NCBI GenBank assembly: GCA_032718475.1
Contig: JAUCBJ010009103.1
Location: 1-64,000, forward strand
Direction of reading: 5' to 3'
Source of the DNA: Nemertoderma westbladi
Lineage: Eukaryota; Xenacoelomorpha; Nemertodermatida; Nemertodermatidae
Length of the DNA: 64,000 nt
Of the stretch, positions 51,624 to 63,022 are shown piece after piece (within the stretch, counting starts at the first letter, position 1; each line of letters begins with the position of its first letter). The position numbers and the translations under genes were made by a program. The notes under the pieces are model-generated. The model was not told the DNA's origin and made no database searches. It saw nothing but the letters and a program-made list of their open reading frames with translations.

Positions 51624-54600
51624 TACTAGGATCGGCATGCTGCATTGCAGCTGCATTTTTAAGAATGCTGTGCCGGCTTGTCAACAAAATTGCACCGCCA
51701 CAACTCCCTATCACCCATGACATTTGCTAGATCATCCGCATCTTTAAGGCCAGTGTCCTTTAAGATGCGTCTCAAGAAAGTCATGGGCTGTCCACCATGC
51801 TTATTCACTCCATGAGGCTGCCAAAGTACAAGATTATGCACTGGCTGGTCCTCACGGCGAAAGCAATGTCCTGCAAAGCGGAGGCGATTTTGTTCTAGTG
51901 TCAAGCTTGGGGGAACCAATGAGACACCTCCAATGTTATATAGTGTCTGGTTGGAGATGTGTGCATTGTACTTGACACAATGTACCCGGCGTAGCATTCT
52001 TGTGAATGTGCCATCCAGAGATTTGGTGTCCTCAGCAGTTAGAGCCCAGCATGGACTCCCGTAGAGGAGTACTGGAACTACTGCTGCTCTAAATAATCGG
52101 ACCTTAAGTTTCCGATTAATTCTAGGTGACTTCCAAATCCTGGAAAGCCTATTCAAGGCTGCCCATGCCTTTCCCTTACGTATTCGAAGGTCCTCACCTG
52201 ACTTCCGGATCCATGATCCCAGGTAACAGAAGTCGTCCACATGCTCAAGCATACCATCCTTTGAGCTTATGCTCATCCGATCAGAGACTTGCTGAGGACT
52301 TTCAAAGTTAACTGTCAGAATTTTGGTCTTTCTGGAGTTAATAAAAAGACCAACACTAGAAGCAGCATGTTCTAATGAGCTGAGGAGCCGCTGGGCTCCC
52401 TCTAATGATTCTGAGAGTACTCCTAAGTCATCAGCAAAGTCTAGATCAGTTAGGTACTTGGCAGGATTTCCTCGACTTCTGGAGCCAGTAGGTGGAGTTA
52501 TCATCACCCCATCATCATTATGATGATCTAAGGACATGCGTAGAACATAGTCAACCACAATAATGAACAAGAATGGTGCAAGTGTGTCTCCTTGGAGGAC
52601 GCCCCATAACACTTCAAATGGTTCTGTGTCACCGTCAACAGTAGACACAAATGTTGTCGAACCATCGTATACTGATCTGATTGCTGCAATAATTTCATCA
52701 GGAATCCCATATAATGAAAGTATGCTGAACATACGTGAGCGAGAGACTGAATCAAAGGCCTTGAAGAAGTCAACAAAGATAACAGCCAGATGCCTGTCTT
52801 TCTTTTTTGATAACTCTTCAATTATCCTTCTAAGTGCCAAAATGGGCTCCATGGTCCCACGACCTTTACGGAACCCATTCTGATTTCCACGTAGCAGTCT
52901 CTCAATGGGATCCCTGATGCGATTTAATAGAATTCTATTGTATAGTTTTGCAGCAATCGAGATCAATGAGATTCCCCGAAAAGAACCATAGAGTGTTAGG
53001 TTGCCCTTCTTGGGAACTGGCACCAACTTATTTGTTTTCATTTCTTGTGGGACTCTTGTTGTACGGTACATGTCTACTATGATGGGATAGATGAGCTTTA
53101 AACACTCAGGTATTTTAAAGACCTCAGGGGGAACACCATCTACTCCACTGGCACGATTGGTCTTAATGCTCTTTGCAGCAGCCTTCACTTCTGCAAAGGA
53201 GATATCGCCAATGGGAATATCTGGGAGTACAGACTCAGACACTTTTACTTCTATAAAGTTATCAGGCAATACCCTGTCATTATTGAGGAGCTTTTCAAAG
53301 TGGGCTTTCCAACCATTAAGGCGATCGGCTGGTGATTCAGCCTTAACCTTGGTGGTTGGTTGGCTTTTCCGCCCAGTAAGCAGATTGATCGATTTCCATG
53401 CCTGGGATGATTGCCTGCTGTCATCAGCATCATTGATGGCATCAACCTGTTGGTTTATTAGCTCCTGTAGATTAACAGAGTACTGCCTGTTCAGGGACCT
53501 AGATGCAGCTTTAACTGCATTCTTGGCCGCTGTAGTCTGTTTGAGTCGGGACTCTTTCTGCGCCTTATGAAGGTCATTTCGGCACTTCTGAATTTTGTTG
53601 TCAGTCCAGGGGGCCCTTTTCCTGTTTCGAGGGTATACAGGAACTGTTTCTGCAGCTGCTAACTTAACTGCTTCTGTAAAGGCAGTATAGCCCTCACAGT
53701 GATCTGCCGCCTCAGAGGCAAGAGCCTCATACCTGTTGCTCAGCTGTAGTGTGAAGCTGGATCTCACACTTGGCTGTTGCAACAGAGAGGACCAGTCATG
53801 CCGTGGCAAGGCAGATTTCGTTGTTCTGCTAGCACGCAGACTAAGTCTTACCTTGGCCACAATAAGGCGGTGATCACTGGAGAAGGGTCGAAGTGTAAAT
53901 GCATTACAGTCTTGTATAGAGCTCCTGTATTTCCTACGAAACAGAATATGGTCTATCTGGGACTTGTGACCACTGGGTCCACTATGAGTCCATAGCTTTC
54001 CAGTTCGCTTCTTGAACTGGGTTCCAGCCGAAAACAATCCATTTCCAGAGATAAAATCCTGAAGATGGACAGAATTTCGGTTAACACTATTGCTATAGAC
54101 CCAGGGCGATGTAGGTGATTGATGCAGACTTGCATTAAAGTCTCCCAGGAATGTTAAGAATGCATGCTGATCCACTCCATCAGTTGCTGCTTGTAGATTG
54201 TGGTAGAAATTTTCCACCTCCTCTACAGGGGCAACACTAGTTGGAGAGTAGCACACAATCAGAACCACCTTAGGAAACTTCTTAGCCAGTCTTCCAGAAC
54301 ATGAGAAGTGGCAACGGATGATGCGGTTAGAGATTTGGTCTATTTTGTCCAATGCTGCATGTGCAGTTGGATTCATCAATAGACCAATTCCACCATTGCC
54401 ACTATCATCTGCTGACGCGAGGGCGAGTCGCCAACCGCCCCCCATGTCCTTAATCAGAACATCATCAGTCTGTCCAGTCTGCATTCGGTGCTCTTGAACA
54501 CCCACTGCGCTAAGAGAAAGCTTATCTGCCAAGGCAGTCAGCTCACCTTGTCGCATTGGGGACCCGAGTGTTAGGGTGTTTACTGAGGCTAGTCTAGTGA

Positions 54601-54821
54601 CTTGCCTCAGATTCACCAATGGCTTTGTTGGTCGGGGTGGAACATGAGAGTAGCCTCCAACTCCAGAATCCCTCTCCCCATCACAATCTGGCCTCCCTGG
54701 TGACCCAGGGTTTGGGCCAGAAAGGTCATCAGGAAAGGGACTCAAAGAATTGTTGGCTGCTCTCTCTCCAGTAGGGGGTGAGACAGGCAGCCGGTCAGGA
54801 GTTAACTGACGCCTGTGAGTG
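51624..54821 (-). mobile_element. Full-length APE-type LINE (3198 bp), RTE-like
   Basis: The element is flanked by a perfect 12-bp target duplication, ATTTTTACCTAC, at 51612-51623 and 54822-54833. It has a short 5' part (about 76 bp), one intact open frame and a 35-bp 3' tail ending GATCCTAGTA with no poly(A). It inserted near the junction between the G-rich and the 68-bp minisatellites. The 12-bp duplication and intact frame indicate a recent full-length insertion. Confidence 0.93.
51659..54745 (-). CDS. LINE endonuclease-reverse transcriptase (1028 residues)
   Basis: This single ORF nicks target DNA and reverse-transcribes the element's RNA. An apurinic-endonuclease-like domain spans about residues 50-310: QEHR near 84, GDFNAS near 202 and SDHRL near 292 are the acidic and histidine catalytic blocks. 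RT covers about 540-820: RGISLISIAAKLYNRIL, QNGFRKGRGT, VIFVDFFKAFDSV near 662, GVLQGDTLAPFLF near 717 and FADD near 772. The C-terminal part has YLGSWI, LLYGSPCWAL and a RFAGHCFRREDQPV block seen in RTE-related elements. No upstream ORF1 or zinc-knuckle frame is present, which also fits RTE-like LINEs. The clade call (RTE, RTEX or Proto2) is by eye. The start is the first ATG in a frame with a proline- and glycine-rich leader, so an internal ATG could be used. Confidence 0.93.
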   Translation of the reverse strand: MSPFPDDLSGPNPGSPGRPDCDGERDSGVGGYSHVPPRPTKPLVNLRQVTRLASVNTLTLGSPMRQGELTALADKLSLSAVGVQEHRMQTGQTDDVLIKDMGGGWRLALASADDSGNGGIGLLMNPTAHAALDKIDQISNRIIRCHFSCSGRLAKKFPKVVLIVCYSPTSVAPVEEVENFYHNLQAATDGVDQHAFLTFLGDFNASLHQSPTSPWVYSNSVNRNSVHLQDFISGNGLFSAGTQFKKRTGKLWTHSGPSGHKSQIDHILFRRKYRSSIQDCNAFTLRPFSSDHRLIVAKVRLSLRASRTTKSALPRHDWSSLLQQPSVRSSFTLQLSNRYEALASEAADHCEGYTAFTEAVKLAAAETVPVYPRNRKRAPWTDNKIQKCRNDLHKAQKESRLKQTTAAKNAVKAASRSLNRQYSVNLQELINQQVDAINDADDSRQSSQAWKSINLLTGRKSQPTTKVKAESPADRLNGWKAHFEKLLNNDRVLPDNFIEVKVSESVLPDIPIGDISFAEVKAAAKSIKTNRASGVDGVPPEVFKIPECLKLIYPIIVDMYRTTRVPQEMKTNKLVPVPKKGNLTLYGSFRGISLISIAAKLYNRILLNRIRDPIERLLRGNQNGFRKGRGTMEPILALRRIIEELSKKKDRHLAVIFVDFFKAFDSVSRSRMFSILSLYGIPDEIIAAIRSVYDGSTTFVSTVDGDTEPFEVLWGVLQGDTLAPFLFIIVVDYVLRMSLDHHNDDGVMITPPTGSRSRGNPAKYLTDLDFADDLGVLSESLEGAQRLLSSLEHAASSVGLFINSRKTKILTVNFESPQQVSDRMSISSKDGMLEHVDDFCYLGSWIRKSGEDLRIRKGKAWAALNRLSRIWKSPRINRKLKVRLFRAAVVPVLLYGSPCWALTAEDTKSLDGTFTRMLRRVHCVKYNAHISNQTLYNIGGVSLVPPSLTLEQNRLRFAGHCFRREDQPVHNLVLWQPHGVNKHGGQPMTFLRRILKDTGLKDADDLANVMGDRELWRCNFVDKPAQHS

Positions 54822-54833
54822 ATTTTTACCTAC

Positions 54834-55060
54834 CAAAAGAGGGAAAGGAGCAGGTTACAGAGGCGGGCTTTTCTAACAAAAACAATAAACGACATTGTTA
54901 CCAATTGAGGGAGAGGAGATGGTTAAAGAGGCGGGCCTTTCTAGCCAAAACAATAAACGATGTTGTTGCCTACCAATCTAGGGAAAGGAGCAGGTTACAG
55001 TGGCGGGCCTTTCTAACAAAAACAATAAACGATATTGTTACCAATTGAGGGAGAGTGGTT
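54834..55060 (+). repeat. 68-bp minisatellite, left part
   Basis: About three copies of a 68-bp unit containing GAGGGAAAGGAGCAGGTTAC, AGAGGCGGGCTTTTC, AACAATAAACGATATTGTTA and CCAATT. The array is split by the solo LTR and resumes at 55657. Confidence 0.9.
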
Positions 55061-55656
55061 TGTGACGGGATCAAGGGATCCCGACCGGTTAGTCAGACTA
55101 CGCGTCACCGTGTTCGCGGAATAGTAAAAATAAGAGTTCGTTGTTATCTCTTTGATGCTCTGAATATTAATATCAATAACCGAATGACTGAATGATAGCA
55201 CAGTATAGTTTGGTGATGACAGCTTGGTAACAGTATGGTATACCGGTAGATGTGGATATGTTGGTGACGGTGACGGTGAAGAATGTCACCGGTCTGCACT
55301 AAAACCAATAACGCCAGACCGGTAACGGCATAATATATTATATCTATAATTATTCCTACACTATTGTGGCCATTCACCTAGCGGATGCCTCCTTTGCCCC
55401 CATTGGCTAATGATCTACTCCGCGCCTCTCCCCTTTCTGGGAGTGTTTCCCCCCCTGTTGGCCCCTGTTAGTTATTTTCCCTCCCGAGGTGGTTTGACCT
55501 CTGACCTCCCTTTGTGTGGCTTTGGGGTTATGTTGTCCCCGGTGTTGGATTGTGATACGAGATTGGTTATTGCCAATCTCGTACCTCCAACATATTACTG
55601 AAAAGGTGCCACTTCCCGTTAATGAGGGTAATGCAGCGGAACTGAATCCGCTTACA
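55061..55656. mobile_element. Solo LTR (596 bp)
   Basis: The sequence starts TGTGACGGG and ends GCTTACA. It is flanked by the 5-bp direct repeat TGGTT (55056-55060 and 55657-55661) and sits inside a 68-bp repeat unit. Removing it and one TGGTT restores a normal repeat. It has no coding capacity. Within it, a perfect hairpin TACGAGATTGG...CCAATCTCGTA lies near 55558-55585. It is probably Gypsy-type, left by LTR-LTR recombination. Orientation is undetermined. Confidence 0.85.
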
Positions 55657-56165
55657 TGGTTAAAGAGGCGGGCTTTTCTAACCAAAACAATAAACGATAT
55701 TGTTAATATTGAGGGAAAGGTGCAGGTTACAAGGACGCTCTTTCTAACCAAAACAATAAACGATGTTGTTACCAATTGAGGGAAAGGAGCAGGTTACAGG
55801 GATGCTCTTTCTAACCAAAACAATAAACGATGTTGTTACCAACCGAGGGAAAGGAGCAGGTTACAGGGATGCTCTTTCTAACCAAAACAATTAGCGATAT
55901 TGTTACCAATTGAGGGAAAGGAGCAGGTTACAGAGGCGGGCTTTTCTAACCAAAACGAAATTGTTACCAATTGAGAGAAAGGAGCAGGTTACAGAGGCGG
56001 TTTTTCTAAACGAAACAATAAACTATGTTGTTACCATTTGAAGGAGAGGAGTAGTTTACAGAGGCGGCTTTTCAGAACAACACAATAAACGTTGTTTTTA
56101 CCTACCAATTGAGGGAAAGGAGCAGGTTACAGCAACGGGCTTTTCTATCCAAACAATATACATTG
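55657..56165 (+). repeat. 68-bp minisatellite, right part
   Basis: About seven to eight copies of the same 68-bp unit, more variable than the left part. Some units are shortened (near 55950), and GGGATGCTC replaces AGAGGCGGGC in several. It ends near TTTTTACCTACCAATTGAGG and one further unit. Confidence 0.9.
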
Positions 56166-56170
56166 TTATT

Positions 56171-57450
56171 CACATCTTCCCCCAGTCCCATCAACCTTCC
56201 CACCTTCCTACAATCCCATGAACCTTCCCATATTGCCACCCAGCCACCATCCCACATTCCCATCCACCTCCCCACCTTATCCCACATTCCCATCTTCCTA
56301 CATTACCATCCACCTTCCCACATTCTCATCCACCTTACCATTTTCCCACATTCCCATCCACCTTCCCACATTCCCATCTTCCTCATTCCCACCCACCATC
56401 CCACATTCCCATCCACCTTCCCACATTCCCATCTTCCTACATTCCCATCTTTTCACATTCCCATCCAACTTCCCACATTCCCATCTTCCTAATTCCCTCC
56501 CACCTTTCCACATTCTCCACATTTCTATCTGCCCACATTCCCATCCCCTTCCCAAATTCTCATCTTCCCACATTCCCATCCAGCTTCCCACATTCTGATC
56601 TCCCCACATTCCCATCCACCTTCCCAAATTCCAATCCACCTTCCAACATTCCCATCCACCTTCCCATCTTCCTACATTCCCATCCAGCTTCCCATATTCC
56701 CACATTCCAACCACCTTCCCACATTCTCACCTTCATACATTCCCATCCACCTTCCCACATTCTCATCTTACCACATTCCCGTATCCCTCATTCCCACCCA
56801 CCTTCCCACATTCCCATCTTCCTACATTCCCATCCACCTTCCCACATTCCAATCTTCCTACATTCCCATCCACCTTCCCACATTCCTATCTTTATACATT
56901 CCCATCTTCCTACATTCCCACACACCTTCCCACATTCCCATCCACCTTCCCACATTCCCATCCACCTTCCCATCTTCCTACATTCCAATCCACCTTCCCA
57001 TCTACCTACATTCCCACATTCCCATCCACCTCCCCATATTCCCACATTCCAACCACCTTCCCACATTCTCACCTTCATACATTCCCGTATCCCTCATTCC
57101 CACCCACCTTCCCACATTCCCATCTACCTTCCCACATTCCAATCTTCCTACATTCCCATCCACCTTCCCACATTCCTATCTTTCTACACTCCCATCTTCC
57201 CACATTCCCATCTTCCTACATTCCCACACACCTTCCCACATTCCCATCCACCTTCCCACATTCCCATCTTCCTACATTCCCACACACCTTCCCACATTCC
57301 CATCCACCTTCCCACATTCCCATCCACCTTCCCACCTTCCTACATTCCCATCCACCTTCCCACATTCCCATCTTCCCACATTCACATCCACCCACATTCC
57401 TATCTTAACCCACCCACCCACCTTCCCTTCCCTCCCATCCACCTTCTCAC
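56171..57450 (-). repeat. G-rich minisatellite, right arm (inverted)
   Basis: About 1.28 kb of CCTTCCCACATTCCCATC-type units, the reverse complement of the family at 50781-51606. It forms the opposite arm of a foldback-like structure around the 68-bp minisatellite. Confidence 0.9.
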
Positions 57451-57530
57451 TCAACGTCCGACCTACTGATCAACAGACCACCCCCCCCTCAAAAAAAGAG
57501 GACTTCGCGCAGCACGTGAATACCAAAACA

Positions 57531-57672
57531 CCCCACATGTGAAGTTTCCCAGACTGTTTGGGAAGATGGTCGAAAATACGAAAGTTGCCTAATGATAGTG
57601 AATGGGCCAAATTCCTTTTCGATGTGTTTTTTTTTTCGCTGGGAATGGGAATCCTGGGAAACTTCACGTGGG
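57531..57672. mobile_element. Small MITE or foldback with ~20-bp inverted ends
   Basis: The left end CCCACATGTGAAGTTTCCCA and the right end TGGGAAACTTCACGTGGG are inverted repeats around about 100 bp. A shortened relative lies at 50711-50775. The same ends therefore bound the whole foldback-like region on both sides. Confidence 0.65.
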
Positions 57673-60495
57673 TGCAATGGTGTATCAGTTGGCACTGAAT
57701 CCACCATGAAGTAAGAGCATAATACCTCACCCATGGGGAACTCCAATGCAATTTGTATTATATAGGCGGCTGTTGTGTAACGACAGGCAAACGGCCACGT
57801 CTAACAGTTGGATATTAACAGCTGAATTAGGCGCTGAACCAATCAGAGCCTCGGCTTGTGGGGCTGTTTGAATACAGATTGGAGATCGGTACTTAAAAAC
57901 CAGTGCAATGACATTATTCATTTAGTATTGATAGACAGGCTAGGTTAGTGAACTAGTTTTTACCGGTTTTTACCGTTTTACCATATATTTATAATTAATA
58001 TAACACAAAATAGAACTGGAAGCGATTCACAAATACAAAAAGCACAAATTTCTAGCAAAAATAATTTAAGATCGCATATTATATAATTTACTTAACCAAC
58101 AAAGAAATCAATAAGCTCATGTTATTGGTAACATGTTAAACTCATAAAGTAATATATTAAATATTTTAGGCGTGGAGGCGACCCAATATGTAAGAAATAT
58201 AAAACTTACCGTATGCTGATAGTATTGATACTGAGATATTAATATATCATTTAATATATAAATATATTAATAATAATAACAAAGCTGGCTTATTAGTCTG
58301 GCTCATTACAATGCTGCCTTTGAGTAGAGGTGAGGTGTGGTTGGACTGGTTCCCCTTCCAAGCTAAGCTTAATACCGTTAAATACCCTTAATACAAAAAC
58401 CATAATTAGCAAGTCAGATTTTTTTTAATTTTTTCAAATTTCAATCCTATTCTACGAAATTTTGTATGATGATATTTCGACAACTTTTCTTACTGTCAGA
58501 TCGTGGCACTATTACGTTGTTAGCAGGAAATCAAGCAACGCGATAAGCAGTGCTATTATTGTGTCACCATTACCGCAGTACTTACAATCGAAAAGTTGCC
58601 ACCAGAATTGGTAATAATTATAGATGATTTGCAAATATTTGCTATTTTTCGGTAAACTACATGTGTGTGCAATGGACATGCCATTTTCATAATAAGTTCC
58701 ATCTGAAAAAAGTTTAATAATGAAGCTGTATTGGATTGATTGAGTTTAGTTTAGTATTTTACAATAAATTTCTATCTCAATAAATATTACTGATGTCTTT
58801 CAATGAGTTCTATCTATCTTTCAGAAAGCTATAAACTATCTAACTATTTACCCTACATTTTACTCTTTCAAAACCAAAATTGTGTTTAACCGAATTTCAG
58901 TATTATACTTTGTGTTGCAGTAGGCAGATTGGTGGGAGAAAGAAAAGGAATAAACATGAGTTAGGAATTTAGACACAGTTCTTTGGTTAGAGATAATAAT
59001 ATATATTGGTTTCCGCTTTGATTGATAATAACCGACAATGACAAAAGTAAGGCGCATTTCAAATTCCTGTTGAATGATAAAATGGAAATAATAAATAACG
59101 AATTTTAATGCCTTTATAAAAGTAGAATTAAATGAAATAGCACATAAAATAAATAAGATACAACCTGCGGATTGAATGAATGACAATGATCGTATAAAAT
59201 CTATGAAAAGGGAAACCCGTGGTAAATATTACAGTCACAAATTATTTATTTATCGAGGTCACTAATAACTACCACTTGGGTACCGGTATACGGTTGATGC
59301 TTGAACTGTAATGAACGAGGTTTGTAAAGTAACATTTTACAGAGCGCTGATCCGAGTGGGTGGTTACACGAACGAACGTAGTGAGTTTGTGCAAATAAAG
59401 CTACGAGTTTTTAAAGAAAAAGTTTAATATTCAAGAGTTTTAAATGTTTAAGTACTAAAAGGGCTTTTTGAAGCACCACGATTTACTATATTATTTCTTA
59501 GATCTTTTATCAAGTTTTTTTTATCCCCATTATTGCCAACGTAATTAAAATGTCTATATTGTTGTTATGGTCGTTCCACCATCACGGCATTCCCAATTAT
59601 AAAATATGAGAAATTCAAAGAAATTTATAGACCTATATTATACTTTATTTTAACTGTAAAAGTTTAATGGGAAGTTGTTATAATTCCAGTCCTACATGTT
59701 CTGATATTTGTGGCAATATTTGCATTCAACCGTTACGCTCGTTTGTCTAAGGAACTACTCGAATCTGTCCAAAACATTGTATAGCGCAACTTTACACATA
59801 AAACAAGCATACGGCTGTACTGTTACGTAATGTTAACCTTTTGGATAAATATATCATAAATTTTAACAGATCTAAGATTAGCATTAAAAATTAATTAAAT
59901 AATTATACATACTTTGTAGTGTATTTTATATTACACATTATGTTTTGAGTTTTAAGATAAAAGACGACACATTATGATAAATTTGTAATTTACAAGCACC
60001 ATCAACCCAAATAAAACATAAATATCTGTGTATTACTTTCAGTATCTATAGGTAGTGTATTACTTTCAGTATCAATAGGTAAGACACTTGATTAAAATAA
60101 AATGTAAATTAGTGTGAATCCATTTTACGTTACTGGTCGCAGTGTTACTGTTGGTTGCTATGTGTTATACCTGAATGGTATTTTAAATGTACAAGTTGAA
60201 TAGTTACTATGGTAACTTTGTGCTACTATCATGATTACTCTGGAGTAGCGTTGTACCTTATTAGTGGCAAGTGTGTTGCTATTGGGCGGAATAGAAATCG
60301 TTTCGAATATTCCAATGTCAGTTGTTGATTCTAGACGATTCCGGGTAAAGAATGCAGCTCAATTCCAAGCACTCTGAGATCCTCTCTGGTGAAATAAATA
60401 AAAAACATTAAAAATATCAGGATTTAATAATAAATTATTATGGATGTCAACCATTTTCCTAGGGAGAATTCTACCACAAGGGGGTGGGGGATTGG
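57673..60495. other. AT-rich gene-poor region
   Basis: There is no convincing gene. A CCAAT motif (AACCAATCAG near 57838) and a following TTAAAAA stretch could be an old promoter. A 26-bp direct duplication with GTGTATTACTTTCAGTATC lies at about 60032-60079. A 108-codon minus-strand frame at 58860-59186 is AT-driven and unrecognised. No RNA gene was seen. Confidence 0.5.
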
Positions 60496-60509
60496 CTATG
60501 GATCTACTT

Positions 60510-61190
60510 TGCTACCCCGGACATAGTACCAATGTCCAGGGTAGCAAAGTGTCCGACCAATGTCCGACATAGTACCAATGTACAGGGTAGCAAAGTGTCC
60601 GACCAATGTCCGACATAGTACCAATGTACAGGGTAGCAAAGTGTCCGACCAATGTCCGACATAGTACCAATGTACAGGGTAGCAAAGTGTCCGACCAATG
60701 TCCGACATAGTACCAATGTCCAGAGTAGCAAAGTGTCCGACCAATGTCCGACATAGTACCAATGTACAGGGTAGCAAAGTGTCCGACCAATGTCCGACAT
60801 AGTACCAATGTCCAGAGTAGCAAAGTGTCCGACCAATGTCCGACATAGTACCAATGTACAGGGTAGCAAAGTGTCCGACCAATGTCCGACATAGTACCAA
60901 TGTACAGAGTAGCAAAGTGTCCGACCAATGTCCGACATAGTACCAATGTACAGAGTAGCAAAGTGTCCGACCAATGTCCGACATAGTACCAATGTACAGG
61001 GTAGCAAAGTGTCCGACCAATGTCCGACATAGTACCAATGTACAGGGTAGCAAAGTGTCCGACCAATGTCCGACATAGTACCAATGTACAGGGTAGCAAA
61101 GTGTCCGACCAATGTCCGACATAGTACCAATGTACAGGGTAGCAAAGTGTCCGACCAATGTCCGACATAGTACCAATGTACAATGGCCGG
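60510..61190. repeat. 46-bp minisatellite (~14.5 copies)
   Basis: The unit contains TGTCCGACCAATGTCCGACA, TAGTACCAATGTACAGGGTA and GCAAAG. Copies differ at only a few positions (TACAGGG, TCCAGAG or TACAGAG). Because 46 is one more than a multiple of three and the minus strand has no stop in the unit, all three minus-strand frames stay open throughout. The array directly follows a reverse-transcriptase fragment on the minus strand. Confidence 0.95.
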
Positions 61191-61377
61191 GGTGAGTACT
61201 ACCTGATTCCGTTTTTAGTTTATTCAACGCTAGTCGAATCGCCTCTATTGTTTCTCCATACAATACAGGGTCATCAGCATACAGTAGAACACCGATCTCA
61301 AAATCGGAGAGTAGGAAGTCGGGCAAACTTAAACTGTTTGTGTTATTGGTTAGGTCGGACAATAATATAAAACCCAC
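61191..61377 (-). pseudogene. Reverse-transcriptase fragment of a LINE-like element
   Basis: On the minus strand about 55 residues resemble the RT palm around the catalytic YADD: LSLPDFLLSDFEIGVLLYADD followed at once by PVLYGE and LALNKLKTE. A proline follows YADD where many LINEs have I or L. No other RT motifs remain, and the frame then runs into the 46-bp minisatellite. It is a dead fragment of a non-LTR retrotransposon of unassigned clade. Confidence 0.65.
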
Positions 61378-62417
61378 AGCAATACAAATACAATTTGTAT
61401 CAATTAGTGTCCAAAACTGAGATAAACATGCGGCTTAAAAGAAGGCTTGACATTTTTTCCTGTCCTGATAATTAAAATCATTGCTGCAAGCCATAAAATC
61501 ACAGTGCCGTCAGCCCACCATGGACAGAGATAGTGGCGACACAGTGGGATAATTTTATGTTGTTCATCCCATGTGTAGAGTACAATACACAGGGCAGCTA
61601 TAGTGTAATTCCTCTGTAGGAATCTGGTGCAGTTTTAGGGCCTTTCTTTCCTTTTGTACAGTGTGTTGAGGATTGATGTCAGCCATGATATGCGCGACAA
61701 ATGACACATGAGAAACAAGTTGAGAAGAGAGAGAGAGAGAGAGAGAAGGGAAGGGGAAGATATGGATAAAACGAATTAAATATAGAGATGTTAAAAGCTA
61801 TTAATAGTATATACTACAGAAGGGGGTGGGGGTTTGGCATACAGTTGGTACGGTTCGGTTCGGTTGGACATCGACACGTAATATTTTCTGGAATATTTTC
61901 TGGAAACCATCCCAATATATTCGAATTTCGATGTAGATTCCGAAAATCCAACTCACATCACCTGAATCCTAATCCTTCAAAACTTCTAAGTATTAATATG
62001 GGACCTTTTATATATAAGAGCTTTGTGTGACTTTCAGCTCCGTTTACTCCTTTCGCGATTATCGCGGAGGTAATTTTATTCATTTTCCTTTTTCTCGAGA
62101 TCTGTAAATCCGATTGCCATGAAATTTTAGACCCTTATACAGAATTTCTATCTGTACAAGTGGAAATTCAAATATTGCAAATTTCAATGGCCATGGGAGT
62201 TTCTTTCTTGGAATCAACATCAATCTATTGGTTTGGCTTCCAGAAAATATTGAAAAAAATAAAATTTGTCAAAAAAAAATAAAATAAAATAAAAATAAAA
62301 TTCGACTTTAATAAGCAATACAATATGAGCAAAAGCAAAGCAATGGAAATAGAGTAGAGCAACCCCAAACCAGAAATAAAAAAATGTGTAAGAAAGATAA
62401 ATTTGTGAAAAATATTA
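61378..62417. other. Intergenic DNA with a GA microsatellite
   Basis: No gene was recognised. It contains a (GA)n run at about 61726-61747, a CGGTTCGGTTCGGTT run near 61850 and A-rich stretches near 62250-62300. Confidence 0.5.
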
Positions 62418-62508
62418 TTTATTACATTGGAAAAAGTAGCGCCATTCGCGCGAGTTGTTAGTTATAATGGGAAGGAAGGATAGGGTTCTTTTTCCAATGT
62501 AATAAAGA
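62418..62508. repeat. Short inverted repeat (TTATTACATTGGAAAAAG ends)
   Basis: TTATTACATTGGAAAAAG near 62419 and its reverse complement near 62490 flank about 55 bp, a small MITE-like or hairpin sequence. Confidence 0.6.
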
Positions 62509-62635
62509 CTTTATCATAATTTTATTCTTAAATTCTGCTCATCTCCTTGTCAAACTTGGTTAAATAATAAATAAATATTATAAAGAAATTACGGAGCCCC
62601 TAAAGGGACATGAGAAAAAAATATATTTTTTTTCG

Positions 62636-63022
62636 CTAACTCGTGCGAACGACTTAGTATGTCGTGCGAACGACTTACTAAGTCGTGCGAACGACATACT
62701 AAGTCGTGCGAACGACTTACTAAGTCGTGCGAACGACATACTAAGTCGTGCGAACGACTTAACTAACTCGTGCGAACGACTTAGTAAGTCGTTCGAACGA
62801 CTTACTAAGTCGTGCGAACGACTTACTAAGTCGTGCGAACGACTTAACTAACTCGTGCGAACGACTTAGTAAGTCGTTCGAACGACTTACTAAGTCGTGC
62901 GAACGACTTACTAAGTCGTGCGAACGACTTAACTAACTCGTGCGAACGACATACTAAGTCGTGCGAACGACTTAACTAACTCGTGCGAACGACTTAGTAA
63001 GTCGTTCGAACGACTTACTAAC
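62636..63022. repeat. Tandem array of ~21-bp near-palindromes
   Basis: About 18 copies of a unit such as AAGTCGTGCGAACGACTTACT. Perfectly symmetric versions, AGTCGTTCGAACGACT, occur near 62789, 62873 and 63000. Spacers alternate between TACTA, ACATA and AACTAACTC forms. The inverted arm restarts at 63963 near the window end. Confidence 0.93.

Noticed and set aside
50700-51656. 318-codon minus-strand frame rich in F, P, H and S
   Set aside because: It is the translation of the G-rich minisatellite; the many overlapping frames on both strands show it is compositional. The similar frames at 56109-57454 are rejected for the same reason.
57470-57751. 93- and 85-codon minus-strand frames
   Set aside because: They cover a MITE with inverted ends and have no domain; two frames overlap fully.
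58860-59186. 108-codon minus-strand frame with a hydrophobic N-terminus
   Set aside because: The apparent signal-like start is explained by AT-rich composition; no homologous family or gene structure was recognised.
60496-61377. 293-codon protein
   Set aside because: Only the first ~55 residues resemble RT; the rest is the 46-bp minisatellite translated.
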